From an uncultured Verrucomicrobiota bacterium (GTDB lineage: Bacteria > Verrucomicrobiota > Verrucomicrobiia > Limisphaerales > UBA9464), in assembly GCA_903842505.1 (NCBI GenBank), contig CAIMMI010000011.1, forward strand, positions 1-64,000: a stretch of 64,000 bases of DNA. The letters run 5' to 3'. The notes below the pieces were generated by a model. The model did no database searches and was not told the origin of the DNA. It saw only the letters and a program-made list of their open reading frames with translations. This document shows positions 16,918-24,986 of this stretch, one piece after another; the stretch's first letter is position 1; each line of letters starts with the position of its first letter. A program made the translations under genes and the position numbers.

Positions 16918-17820
16918 TCAGTCTACGTAGCGTCGGGTCAGGTCCCCGTAGGCGTCGATCCGTCGATCCCTCAGGAAGGGCCAATGCGTGCGCGTCACGT
17001 CGACCTTTTCCAGATCGACTTCGACCATCAGGTTCTCCGGACGGTCCACCGAAGCCTTGCCCAGAATCTGTCCGGACGTTCCCGCCACGAAGGACTGGCC
17101 CCAGAACTGGATCCCATCCCCACCCTCCGGCGTCTCGGTTCCAATCCGATTGACCGCGGCCACGTAGCAACCATTGGCGACCGCATGCGAGCGTTGGATG
17201 ATCTCCCACGCGCCATGCTGGTTCGGGCCGTATTCGGCCTTTTCGGATGGGTGCCACCCAATCGCCGTCGGATAAAAGAGGATCTCTGCCCCCTGCAAGG
17301 CCGTCAGCCGTGCTCCCTCAGGGTACCACTGATCCCAGCACACCAGCACCCCCAAGCGACCATACCGCGTGTTCCAGACCCGAAAACCGGTATCCCCGGG
17401 CGTAAAGTAAAACTTCTCGTAGTAAAGGGGATCGTCGGGAATGTGCATCTTCCGGTAGATGCCGAGGAAACTGCCGTCCGCATCGATCACCACCGCCGTA
17501 TTGTGGTAAAGGCCTTCAGCCCGCTTTTCGAACAAGGATGCGATCACGACCGCCTTATGCCGCCGCGCAACCTTCTGGAAGGCCTCCACGGAAGGCCCCG
17601 GGATCCGCTCAGCCAACTTGAAGTACTCGTGCTTCTCCGCCTGGCAGAAGTACTGGGAGCGAAACAATTCCTGGGTGCAGATGATCTGCGCACCGTCCCG
17701 ACCGGCCTGATCGGCCGCCTCCAGACAGGTGCGTAGGTTCTCACGTGGATCCGGTGTGCAGGCATGTTGGAGCAGGCCCAGCGTTACCTTTCGGGATTTT
17801 TTGGCAGTACTTCGACTCAT
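16918..17820 (-). CDS. aguB: N-carbamoylputrescine amidase (nitrilase superfamily)
   Basis: 300 residues with the nitrilase Glu-Lys-Cys triad: E51 in CTQELF, K124 in YRKMHIPDDPLYYEK and C161 in LGVLVCWDQWYPEGAR. The YRKMHIPDDP and FYFTPGDTGF blocks and the GAEILFYPTAIGWHP segment are typical of AguB, which hydrolyses N-carbamoylputrescine to putrescine, CO2 and ammonia in the agmatine route. No agmatine deiminase gene (aguA) is in the window. Its start overlaps the stop of the upstream Ser/Thr kinase as ATGA (17817-17820), so the two are probably translated together. Two related cytosolic amidases cannot be fully excluded. Confidence 0.9.
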   Translation of the reverse strand: MSRSTAKKSRKVTLGLLQHACTPDPRENLRTCLEAADQAGRDGAQIICTQELFRSQYFCQAEKHEYFKLAERIPGPSVEAFQKVARRHKAVVIASLFEKRAEGLYHNTAVVIDADGSFLGIYRKMHIPDDPLYYEKFYFTPGDTGFRVWNTRYGRLGVLVCWDQWYPEGARLTALQGAEILFYPTAIGWHPSEKAEYGPNQHGAWEIIQRSHAVANGCYVAAVNRIGTETPEGGDGIQFWGQSFVAGTSGQILGKASVDRPENLMVEVDLEKVDVTRTHWPFLRDRRIDAYGDLTRRYVD

Positions 17821-18920
17821 CGGAGCTTTCGTTTGATCTGATCGAAAAGAGAGGACCCGCGCACGTTTCCGCTGGTCCGAGCCCGGGTTCGCGCCGTGCC
17901 TCCCGAGTCTTTTGTGCCGCCCGTCCCCCGGGTTGCGGCAGGGATCTTCAAGGTCCCACCCTTCGTTTTGGGGGCCGAGGAATCATCCTCCTCCCGGAAA
18001 AGTTCCCGGATGAACTTTCCCAGGGTCTCGTTCGTTGGACCGTAGCCCTTGTGGTAGATGAAATACTCCAAATCGTAGAGCAGTTCCTCCGCGGTCTGAA
18101 ACCGGTCCGCCACGTTGCGGGCCATGGCTCGGTGCAGCATCTGGTTCAACCGGGGTTCCACATCGGGATTCAGCGTCGTGAAATCCGGCAGCAAACATTC
18201 GACCACTCGTTGACGCGATTCCTCGGCAGTCGTCGCCTTGAAAACATTTTGTCCCGTCAGCAAAAGGGAAAGCACAACGCCGGCCGAGAAGATGTCCGAT
18301 CGCTTGTCCGTGATTTGGAAGTCTGCCTGCTCAGGACTCATGAACTCGGGCTTGCCTGCAACCTCTTCGCCTTCCTTGTCCTTGAGGAACCCCCGTGCCT
18401 TGGCAATGCCGAAATCCGTCAACTTCACGTCCCCCTCAAAGGCTATCATGATGTTCTTGGGACTGACGTCCCGGTGCACGATCCCCAGAAGACGGTCATC
18501 CCGATCCGTCTTGGAATGCGCGTAAGCCAAACCGCGAGCCAACCGGGACACGATGAAGACGGCCAATTCGATCGGGAGCTTCCGGCGCCGTCGTTGGAGA
18601 CACTCGATGAACTGCTCCAGATTCACCCCCCGGATCAGCTCCATGCAGATGTAGTACCCTCCCTCGAAATCCCCAAGATGGTAGGTCTGGACGATGTTCG
18701 TATGGATCAGGTCCGCCACAAGTTTGGCTTCGCCGATGAAGTTCTCGATGAACTCAGGCTGACGGGCGTATCTCTCGCGGATGACTTTGATCGCCACCCG
18801 CTTCACGAATCCGCGGGCCCCCTGTTGCTGTGCCTCGTAAACCACACCCATGCCTCCCTCATAGATCTTGCGTACCATTTCGTAACGCAGTTCACCGGGA
18901 ATCAAGGTCAGCTCAGCCAC
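17817..18920 (-). CDS. Serine/threonine protein kinase (PknB-like)
   Basis: 367 residues. The kinase domain spans about residues 13-290: glycine loop IYEGGMGVVYEA, VAIK lysine in RVAIKVIRERY, catalytic loop IVHRDVSPKNIMI, DFG in KLTDFGIAKARGF and the activation-segment end KPEFMSPEQA. All catalytic residues are present. The C-terminal 70 residues are Thr/Gly/Arg-rich and have no membrane helix, so the kinase is cytosolic. It has no PASTA or other sensor domain. It is the first gene of a two-gene unit with the amidase, and divergent from HU. The substrate is unknown; the amidase is an obvious candidate from context only. Confidence 0.95.
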   Translation of the reverse strand: MAELTLIPGELRYEMVRKIYEGGMGVVYEAQQQGARGFVKRVAIKVIRERYARQPEFIENFIGEAKLVADLIHTNIVQTYHLGDFEGGYYICMELIRGVNLEQFIECLQRRRRKLPIELAVFIVSRLARGLAYAHSKTDRDDRLLGIVHRDVSPKNIMIAFEGDVKLTDFGIAKARGFLKDKEGEEVAGKPEFMSPEQADFQITDKRSDIFSAGVVLSLLLTGQNVFKATTAEESRQRVVECLLPDFTTLNPDVEPRLNQMLHRAMARNVADRFQTAEELLYDLEYFIYHKGYGPTNETLGKFIRELFREEDDSSAPKTKGGTLKIPAATRGTGGTKDSGGTARTRARTSGNVRGSSLFDQIKRKLR

Positions 18921-19145
18921 GTCCCGATGGTGCTGGGCCGGGTCATCAAGTCAAGGCAGGCACCGGTGCCAACCCCACAGGCAGTGACCAATCCGGGCGA
19001 TTCAACCCTGAAATCCGATATTTTCTGCGATATTCAGCCCATTCGCCGGAGTTTTTCCTTGCGAGGAAGGGGTGCGTTGTTTGAATCCGGCAACGGTTGG
19101 CGTTGCACGCCCACCTCAATCGCAAAATCTACTCCACGTCATATC

Positions 19146-19433
19146 ATGGCCAAAGCACTCACCAAGTCCCAGCTCGCCGCCGCCATCGCCGATCAGGCGG
19201 AGATCCCCAAGAAGCAAGCCGTTGAGATCCTCGATCTCATCGCAGCCCTTGCCTACAAGCATGCCAAGAACACCTTCACCCTCCCTGGCCTCGGCAAGCT
19301 GGTCCTCGTGAACCGCAAGGCCCGCATCGGCCGCAATCCCGCCACGGGCGCTGAAATCAAGATTCCGGCCAAGAAGGTCGTGAAGTTCCGCGTCGCCAAG
19401 GCGGCCAAGGAAGCGATCCTTGGCACGAAGTAA
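19146..19433 (+). CDS. HU-family DNA-binding protein
   Basis: A 95-residue HU/IHF-type histone-like protein: LTKSQLAAAIADQAEIPKK at the start, the central GLGKLVLVNRKARIGRNPAT beta-arm with the Arg-x-x-Asn-Pro motif for DNA intercalation, and the C-terminal VVKFRVAKAAKEAI helix. It compacts and bends DNA as a dimer. The start ATG 19146 gives the normal HU length; the frame is open far upstream only because it runs antisense to the kinase gene. About 225 bp separate it from the divergent kinase. A strong terminator follows. Confidence 0.95.
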   Translation: MAKALTKSQLAAAIADQAEIPKKQAVEILDLIAALAYKHAKNTFTLPGLGKLVLVNRKARIGRNPATGAEIKIPAKKVVKFRVAKAAKEAILGTK

Positions 19434-19452
19434 GCCTTTCGCACCCTGCTAC

Positions 19453-19480
19453 CGGCACCCGGTCATCCCGGGTGCCGTTT
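19453..19480 (+). terminator. Rho-independent terminator after HU gene
   Basis: A perfect 10-bp stem, CGGCACCCGG (19453-19462) with CCGGGTGCCG (19468-19477), and a 5-nt loop, followed by a T-run. It lies 20 bp after the HU stop codon. Confidence 0.9.
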
Positions 19481-19514
19481 TCATTCATACAGCTCAACCC
19501 CAAGCTCTGCGCCC

Positions 19515-20507
19515 ATGAAGATCGCGATCGTCGGCTGCGGTGCTCTGGGATCCTACTACGGAGCGTGCCTCGCCAGGTCAGGGCACGATGTCCACTTTCT
19601 GCTTCGCACCGATCTGGACACCGTCCGCACCCAAGGCGTGCAGATCCTGAGTCCCACCGGCGACTTCCGGGTCCACCCCAAAACTGCGTCTTCACCCTCT
19701 GAGATCGGTGCCTGTGACCTCGTGGTCATTGGCCTCAAGACCACGGCAAACGCCGCCTTTCCGGAACTGATCCCGCCCCTGACCGACGCCCGCACCGCCG
19801 TCCTCACGCTGCAGAATGGCCTCGGAAACGAGGAGTCCCTGGCCCAACTCCTACCAGCAGACAACGTTCTCGGCGGACTCTGCTTCGTGTGCATCAACCG
19901 GATCGCCCCCGGCGTCATCCGCCACCTGGCCCACGGTCGAATCGTCCTCGGTCAGCACTTGCGGACGCCGGACGCCAGAACCCACCAGATTGCCCAAATC
20001 TTCCGCGACGCGGGAGTACCCTGCGATGTGGCACCAGACCTTGCGCATGCCCACTGGCAGAAGCTGGTCTGGAATGTTCCCTTCAATGGCCTGGGAGTCG
20101 CCAGCGCGGCCGGATTGGGCTCCTTGGCTGCGAGTCGCGTCCCAACAGGCCTCGGCTTGGCTCCTTGCCGTTCCTCGGACCAACTCCTCGCGGATCCCCA
20201 GTGGGAATCCTGGGTTCACCGCCTGATGCTCGAGGTGATCGCCACCGCTCAAGCCCTCGGCCATCCAATTCCGCACGACTACGCGCAGTTCCAGATCGAT
20301 CGGACACGGGAAATGGGTGCCTACTACGCTTCCACCCTCATTGACTTCATCGAGCACCGCCCCCTTGAGGTCGAGGCCCTGTTCATCGAACCCTGGCGGG
20401 CAGCTCAGTCTGCCGGGGTCGATGTACCCGCTCTCGACGCCCTCTGCCATGTACTCCGCGATCTCGCCGGCAGGAATGGCCAGGTGATTGAATTGCCTTC
20501 CACCTGA
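19515..20507 (+). CDS. panE: 2-dehydropantoate 2-reductase
   Basis: 330 residues of the ApbA/PanE family. The NADPH-binding Rossmann start IAIVGCGALGSYYG is at residues 2-15, followed by HFLLRTDLDTVRTQG. The middle holds LQNGLGNEESLAQLLP and GGLCFVCINRI. The catalytic lysine is in HWQKLVWNVPFNGL, and a glutamate-containing helix follows. It reduces ketopantoate to pantoate in pantothenate and CoA synthesis. A 15-residue stretch after position 205 is longer than usual. The gene begins 35 bp after the HU terminator and may be co-transcribed with the next gene. Confidence 0.88.
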   Translation: MKIAIVGCGALGSYYGACLARSGHDVHFLLRTDLDTVRTQGVQILSPTGDFRVHPKTASSPSEIGACDLVVIGLKTTANAAFPELIPPLTDARTAVLTLQNGLGNEESLAQLLPADNVLGGLCFVCINRIAPGVIRHLAHGRIVLGQHLRTPDARTHQIAQIFRDAGVPCDVAPDLAHAHWQKLVWNVPFNGLGVASAAGLGSLAASRVPTGLGLAPCRSSDQLLADPQWESWVHRLMLEVIATAQALGHPIPHDYAQFQIDRTREMGAYYASTLIDFIEHRPLEVEALFIEPWRAAQSAGVDVPALDALCHVLRDLAGRNGQVIELPST

Positions 20508-20578
20508 CCGAGCAAACCCAGTCGCAGTCCAAGGCCTTGCCCACGATCCGCACCCGTGCGACAAACAACTCCACTCGT

Positions 20579-21652
20579 ATGACACGCCGCGAATTCGTCG
20601 CCTCCGTTGCCGCCGTCGGTGCAGCCTCCGCCATCGGTGTCACCCCCATCCGTGCCGCTTCTCCACTGCTCGACTCGAAGGGAGCAAGAATTCGGCTCGG
20701 CATGGACAACTTCGCCATCCGGGCATTCGGCTGGAAGGGACGCGAACTCGTGGACTACGCCGCCGCCCAGAAACTGGACGTCCTTTTCATCACCGACCTG
20801 GCCGCGCTCGGCACCGACACGGAGGACGGATGCAGGGAACTTCGAAAGTATGCCGCCGACAAGGGAGTCGAAATCCTGCTCGGATCCTGGAGCATCTGCC
20901 CCACCTCGAAGTCGTTCAAAAAGGACTGGGGAACCGCTGAAGAACACCTCGCCCGAGGCCTACGCCTCAGCAAGGCGGTCGGCTCCTTTGCCTTCCGGGT
21001 CGTCCTGGGCGCTCGCGAGGACCGCCGAACCCCGGGAGGAATCGAAGCTCGGATCGCGGACACCATCCGCGTGCTCAAATCCCAGAAGTCCCTCGCGTCG
21101 GATCTCGGGGTCAAGGTGGCGATCGAGAATCACGCGGGCGACATGACGGCAACCGAACTCGTTTCGCTCATCGAAGGAGCCGGACGTGACTGGGTCGGCG
21201 CGAATATGGATTCCGGGAACGCACTGTGGACTCTCGAAGATCCGCTCGAGTCCCTTTCGATCCTGGGTCCCTATGCCCTCACCACCAGCCTCCGGGACTC
21301 CGCCGTTTGGGAAACCGAAAAGGGCTGCAAGGTCCAATGGACAGCCTTCGGCGAAGGAGGCTGCATCGACTGGGCCACCTATTTCACCCAATTTGCCAAG
21401 CTCTGCCCCGGAGTGGCGGTCAACATCGAGACCATCGGCGGATTCCAGGTGGAATTCCCATACCTGACTCCCGGATTCTGGGAGGCCTTTCCCAAGAAGC
21501 CCGCCGGCGAGTTCGCCCGTTTCCTATCCATCGCAAAACGCGGAAAGCCCGCCACGGGCTTCGATGCCAACGACCGCGAGAAGCAGCGCGGTGAACTCGA
21601 GCGATCCATCCGGTTCCTTCGCGAACAGATCGGCTTGGGCGGCCGCGCCTGA
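20579..21652 (+). CDS. Tat-exported sugar phosphate isomerase/epimerase-like protein
   Basis: 357 residues from ATG 20579. It opens with a twin-arginine signal (MTRREFVASVAAVGAASAIG, cleavage near IRAASP). The mature part is an AP_endonuc_2 / xylose-isomerase-like TIM barrel with LDVLFITDL, GVKVAIENHAGDM and WVGANMDSGNAL strands carrying metal-ligand Glu, Asp and His candidates. Such Tat-exported barrels are abundant in Planctomycetes and Verrucomicrobia and most are uncharacterised. The frame extends to 20537, but the RR motif sits naturally after the ATG at 20579. The substrate is unknown. Confidence 0.85.
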   Translation: MTRREFVASVAAVGAASAIGVTPIRAASPLLDSKGARIRLGMDNFAIRAFGWKGRELVDYAAAQKLDVLFITDLAALGTDTEDGCRELRKYAADKGVEILLGSWSICPTSKSFKKDWGTAEEHLARGLRLSKAVGSFAFRVVLGAREDRRTPGGIEARIADTIRVLKSQKSLASDLGVKVAIENHAGDMTATELVSLIEGAGRDWVGANMDSGNALWTLEDPLESLSILGPYALTTSLRDSAVWETEKGCKVQWTAFGEGGCIDWATYFTQFAKLCPGVAVNIETIGGFQVEFPYLTPGFWEAFPKKPAGEFARFLSIAKRGKPATGFDANDREKQRGELERSIRFLREQIGLGGRA

Positions 21653-21673
21653 GGTTGGATCCACCTCTCGCCG

Positions 21674-21710
21674 CCAAAAAAACGCCTGCCCCGGGAAACC
21701 GGGACAGGCG
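21674..21710 (-). terminator. Terminator of the pseudopilin gene
   Basis: CGCCTGCCCCGG (21683-21694) pairs with CCGGGACAGGCG (21699-21710) around GAAA with one mismatch. Read on the minus strand it is followed by a run of seven or eight T (the A-run at 21675-21682), so it should stop the pseudopilin transcript. Confidence 0.8.
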
Positions 21711-21762
21711 GCAAAACCGAGAATCAAACCCAGCGCCTGCCAAGCCGCCAACGGGCGACTCG

Positions 21763-22524
21763 TCAGTTCGAGACGGCGTTGGTCCTCCAACGCTCGGTCA
21801 CCGCCCAGAGGTTCAGGGGAGCAATCGACTTCCCGTGCTTCAGATACCGAGTGCTCCCGTCAGAAAACGCGTAGTTGGACCCACCCCCCACTCCTCCTGA
21901 AGCCGAACGCTGGGTCGTATTGTGCATGCTGTGGTTGAGCACCTCGATGTCGTTACCAAGACGACCTTCAAGGAAATCCATGAAATAGTGGTCGATCGCG
22001 TACAGCTTTTCACCATACACGATCGTGTCCGAAGGCTCCCGGATCGCGGACTCATTGATGGTCTTTCCGACGATAGAGCCCATGTTGAACTCAGAGCCCA
22101 TGGTCTGCTCGAAATAATCATTCCAGCCATTGATGATGTAGGAACGGGAGGATGAATCCCCGATCAGGTTCGTCTGTCCCCTCAAGGTTCCAGGCCGGTT
22201 CTTGCCGTCCGGACCAACATCCGATGGGCAAACAAGCACCCGGACGTCCTTGTAGTTTGGACGGAGTCGCTCTACCCAACGCGGCCCATTGTTTCGTTCC
22301 GGGTAGTTGCCGTTGTTGTCCGAAAGGTAGACCGTCGTCGCCAGTCCGAGTTGACGCATCTGATTCACGCAGGCGATCCGCTTCGCCGCCTCTTTGGCCT
22401 TGCTCAGGCTGGGAAGGAGCATGCCGGCAAGGATCGCAATGATCGCTATCACCACCAGCAACTCGATCAGTGTGAATGCCGTGCTTCGGCGTGTGCCCTC
22501 TGGATTCCTGAATTTCCTGTTCAT
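21763..22524 (-). CDS. Type II secretion / type IV pseudopilin-like protein
   Basis: 253 residues with a prepilin N-terminus: a short basic leader, then [20 protein letters not shown], where the T and E5 positions fit PilD processing. The following [20 protein letters not shown] is the form typical of the large verrucomicrobial and planctomycete G-type pseudopilin families. The C-terminal part has a globular domain with a [17 protein letters not shown] ending, probably a metal or ligand site, as in H-X9-DG proteins. These proteins occur in many copies per genome; the function of each is unknown. No secretion ATPase or secretin is adjacent. Confidence 0.9.
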   Translation of the reverse strand: MNRKFRNPEGTRRSTAFTLIELLVVIAIIAILAGMLLPSLSKAKEAAKRIACVNQMRQLGLATTVYLSDNNGNYPERNNGPRWVERLRPNYKDVRVLVCPSDVGPDGKNRPGTLRGQTNLIGDSSSRSYIINGWNDYFEQTMGSEFNMGSIVGKTINESAIREPSDTIVYGEKLYAIDHYFMDFLEGRLGNDIEVLNHSMHNTTQRSASGGVGGGSNYAFSDGSTRYLKHGKSIAPLNLWAVTERWRTNAVSN

Positions 22525-22656
22525 GCCGGTTGCTTTCTCTGGCTTGTCCCGATTTCGGTTTCATCCGCACCCCAGGCGCGGCTCGCTACTCTTGAGGTGC
22601 ATTTCAAGATCCGCTCGAATCGCCAAAACCACCCCACCGTCCACCGTCAGTACAAG

Positions 22657-23103
22657 ATGAATCGCAAACTCTGGTCCTTGCTCGCGGCCCTCATCCTGCT
22701 GGGTGGCGGTTACGTCTATCGTTTCACCGACTGGCTCGTCGCCCCTCAAATTCAAATCGAAGTCACCACCCGTCCGAGTGGTCGCGGGGCAGCGGATGCT
22801 GCGGTTCTCCCGACCCTGTTCATGCTGGATCGTGAGTACACCCTTCAGTCCCTTCTGGTCACGGCCATCAGCAACGTACCACCCGCCGCCATCGCCAAGC
22901 CAGCCTGGCATCTGACCTCTGAATCCAAACCCCAGCCCCAGCGGGGATTCGCCTATGGCGAACCCCTCAAGGGATACAAGTCCCTGGTCGCACCCGCAGC
23001 ACTCGTACCCGGCGGCACCTACCGAATCGAACTGCGCGCCGGACGGAATCGCGGCACTCGCGAGTTCAAGGCCATCGCCCCCACTGCCGTCGCCACCGAA
23101 TAG
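22657..23103 (+). CDS. Small exported or membrane-anchored protein of unknown function
   Basis: 148 residues from ATG 22657. One N-terminal hydrophobic segment (LWSLLAALILLGGGYVYRF) acts as a signal or anchor. The rest looks like a single beta-rich domain with LFMLDREYTLQSLLVTAISN and GGTYRIELRAGRNRGTREF. Length and topology resemble small periplasmic assembly factors, but no family is recognised. The frame is open to 22351 only because it runs antisense to the pseudopilin gene. It is followed 105 bp later by another exported protein, and the two might be an operon. Confidence 0.6.
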   Translation: MNRKLWSLLAALILLGGGYVYRFTDWLVAPQIQIEVTTRPSGRGAADAAVLPTLFMLDREYTLQSLLVTAISNVPPAAIAKPAWHLTSESKPQPQRGFAYGEPLKGYKSLVAPAALVPGGTYRIELRAGRNRGTREFKAIAPTAVATE

Positions 23104-23208
23104 CCCGCAACCCGTCTTCTTCGACATTGCCGTCAACGCCGGGCGAAGCTCATCTTTCGATGTGCCCCGTCTCCACCGAGAGGGTGGAACCGACTCCTTC
23201 CTGAATCC

Positions 23209-23745
23209 ATGAAGTCCCTTGCCCAGACCCTCCAGGTTGTCTTCCTCAGCCTTTCGTTGGCTTCCGCCTCGGCTCAGGCGCCATCCACCGATTCCCGAAT
23301 TCCCAAGCCAACCCCACCTGCCGGTCTGCGGGTCGCAGGCACCAACGAACCCATCGGCGCCGCGGGTACCCACCTGACGAACCGTCCAGCCCGGAATCGG
23401 CTCCCATTCCAGGGAAGCATCAAGTCGGTCGATGCGACGGCAATGACGGTGACCCTGGCAGGGCCAAAGGATCAGGACCGACTTCTCCGGATGGATGGAG
23501 AGAGCCGCTTGATCAAGGCAGGCAAACCCGCGCCCCTCGCGGAGATCGTCCCCGGAGACTACGCCCGGGGTCTCTTGAAGCGAAACGACCGGGGTGAAGA
23601 GGTCGTGGTCCACTCCACCTTCGGCCCAAAACCCACCCCGAAGCCCAAATCCGCGCCCCGGCCCAAGTCCGCCTCGTCAACTGGCACCACGCCGGCTACC
23701 GAAACCTCACCCCGGCCAGCACCCGCGTCTACGACTCCGAAGTAG
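23209..23745 (+). CDS. Secreted protein with small beta-barrel domain and Pro/Lys-rich tail
   Basis: 178 residues. The signal peptide is MKSLAQTLQVVFLSLSLASA with cleavage near ASAQA. Residues about 65-130 (FQGSIKSVDATAMTVTLAG, then DYARGLLKRNDRGEEVVVHS) resemble the OB-fold-like DUF5666 domains that occur in exported proteins. The last 45 residues are low-complexity Pro/Lys/Ser/Thr repeats of the PKP type, likely disordered or cell-wall-associated. No enzymatic motif is visible. The neighbours are also of unknown function. Confidence 0.65.
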   Translation: MKSLAQTLQVVFLSLSLASASAQAPSTDSRIPKPTPPAGLRVAGTNEPIGAAGTHLTNRPARNRLPFQGSIKSVDATAMTVTLAGPKDQDRLLRMDGESRLIKAGKPAPLAEIVPGDYARGLLKRNDRGEEVVVHSTFGPKPTPKPKSAPRPKSASSTGTTPATETSPRPAPASTTPK

Positions 23746-23858
23746 CGAGATACGGCGCCCCCATTTCTGGAAATGCCCTGGACACATTCCAGTTCTTCAA
23801 TGGGCGATTCCCGCGACACTGAAGCCTCAACATTGCAGCTAAGGAAAAAGGAACACGT

Positions 23859-24962
23859 ATGGGCCTGATGGATTATCTCAAGACGCAGTTTCTGGAAATC
23901 ATCCAGTGGGAGGACGACTCCCGGGACACCCTTTCCTGGCGCTTCCCCGATCAGGACAAGGAGATCAAGAACGGCGCCCAACTGATCGTGCGGGAGTCGC
24001 AGGTCGCCCAGTTCGTCCACCTGGGCCAATTCGCGGACACTTTCGCCCCGGGCAAGCACAGCCTCAGCACCCAAAACATCCCGATCCTTTCGACGATCCT
24101 TGGATGGAAGTTCGGGTTCGAGTCTCCCTTCAAGTGCGACGTCTACTTCGTCAGCACGCGCCTCTTCACCGGAAACAAATGGGGCACCTCCAACCCAGTG
24201 ATGCTGCGCGACCCCGACTTCGGGATCGTCCGCGCCCGAGCCTTCGGCACCTACGACTTCAAGGTGGTCGATCCGAAAGTATTCCTGAAGGAGGTTGCCG
24301 GGACCGATCATCATTTCCGACTCGAGGAGTTCCTGGACACCATGCGGTCCCGTTTGGTGTCTGCCTTCACGGACGCCCTTGCCTCCAGCAAGATCCCGGT
24401 CCTGGATGTCGCATCCCGGTACGCTGAGGTTGGCGATGCCCTTCTGCCGGTCCTGAACCCGATCCTGCGAGGCAAATACGGCCTCGAACTGAGCAGCTTC
24501 ATCATCGAGAACGTCTCGGTTCCCCCAGAGGTCGAGCAGGCCATTGACAAGCGGTCGAGCATGGCCGCGATCGGTAACCTGAACGACTACGTAAAGCTCC
24601 AGATGGCCGAGAGCCTCGGCAAGGGGGATGGGGGCGGCGGACCGGGCGGCCAGGTGACCCAGTTCGCCATGGGCATGGCCCTCGCAAACCAGATGTTCAA
24701 TCAGGCGGGGGGTATCCTCGCGCAAGCGACTCCTCCGGCGGGCGCGGTCCCGCCGCCAATCCCAGGTCAGACTCCGGCAACCCCGACCTCGCCCTCTCCC
24801 GGCCTGCCGGAGTTGCTCACCCCGGCCGATGCTGCGCGCGTGCTCGGGGTCACCGAGTCTGACGTCCTGCAGGCGCTCGGCGATGGTTCTCTCAAGGGCA
24901 AGAAGATCGGCACTGCCTGGCGCATCACCCGCCAAGCCCTTGAGGATTTCCTCAAGAGCTGA
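23859..24962 (+). CDS. SPFH-domain (YdjI-like) protein with C-terminal helix-turn-helix
   Basis: 367 residues. The first 260 form a virion-core/YdjI-like SPFH domain (MDYLKTQFLEIIQWEDDSRD, then NIPILSTILGWKFGFESPFK and YGLELSSFIIENVSVPPEV). A Gly-rich linker and a Pro-rich stretch follow, then from about residue 318 an excisionase/MerR-like helix-turn-helix: LLTPADAARVLGVTESDV and GTAWRITRQALEDFLKS. SPFH proteins scaffold membrane microdomains; in Bacillus the homologue YdjI is coded with PspA and zinc-ribbon proteins. Here the next gene, 24 bp downstream, is a zinc-ribbon membrane protein, so the pair copies part of that ydjFGHI module. The RBS AAGGAAAAAGGA precedes the ATG. Confidence 0.88.
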   Translation: MGLMDYLKTQFLEIIQWEDDSRDTLSWRFPDQDKEIKNGAQLIVRESQVAQFVHLGQFADTFAPGKHSLSTQNIPILSTILGWKFGFESPFKCDVYFVSTRLFTGNKWGTSNPVMLRDPDFGIVRARAFGTYDFKVVDPKVFLKEVAGTDHHFRLEEFLDTMRSRLVSAFTDALASSKIPVLDVASRYAEVGDALLPVLNPILRGKYGLELSSFIIENVSVPPEVEQAIDKRSSMAAIGNLNDYVKLQMAESLGKGDGGGGPGGQVTQFAMGMALANQMFNQAGGILAQATPPAGAVPPPIPGQTPATPTSPSPGLPELLTPADAARVLGVTESDVLQALGDGSLKGKKIGTAWRITRQALEDFLKS

Positions 24963-24986
24963 TTCCAGCACGGGCGCGCACGCCCC

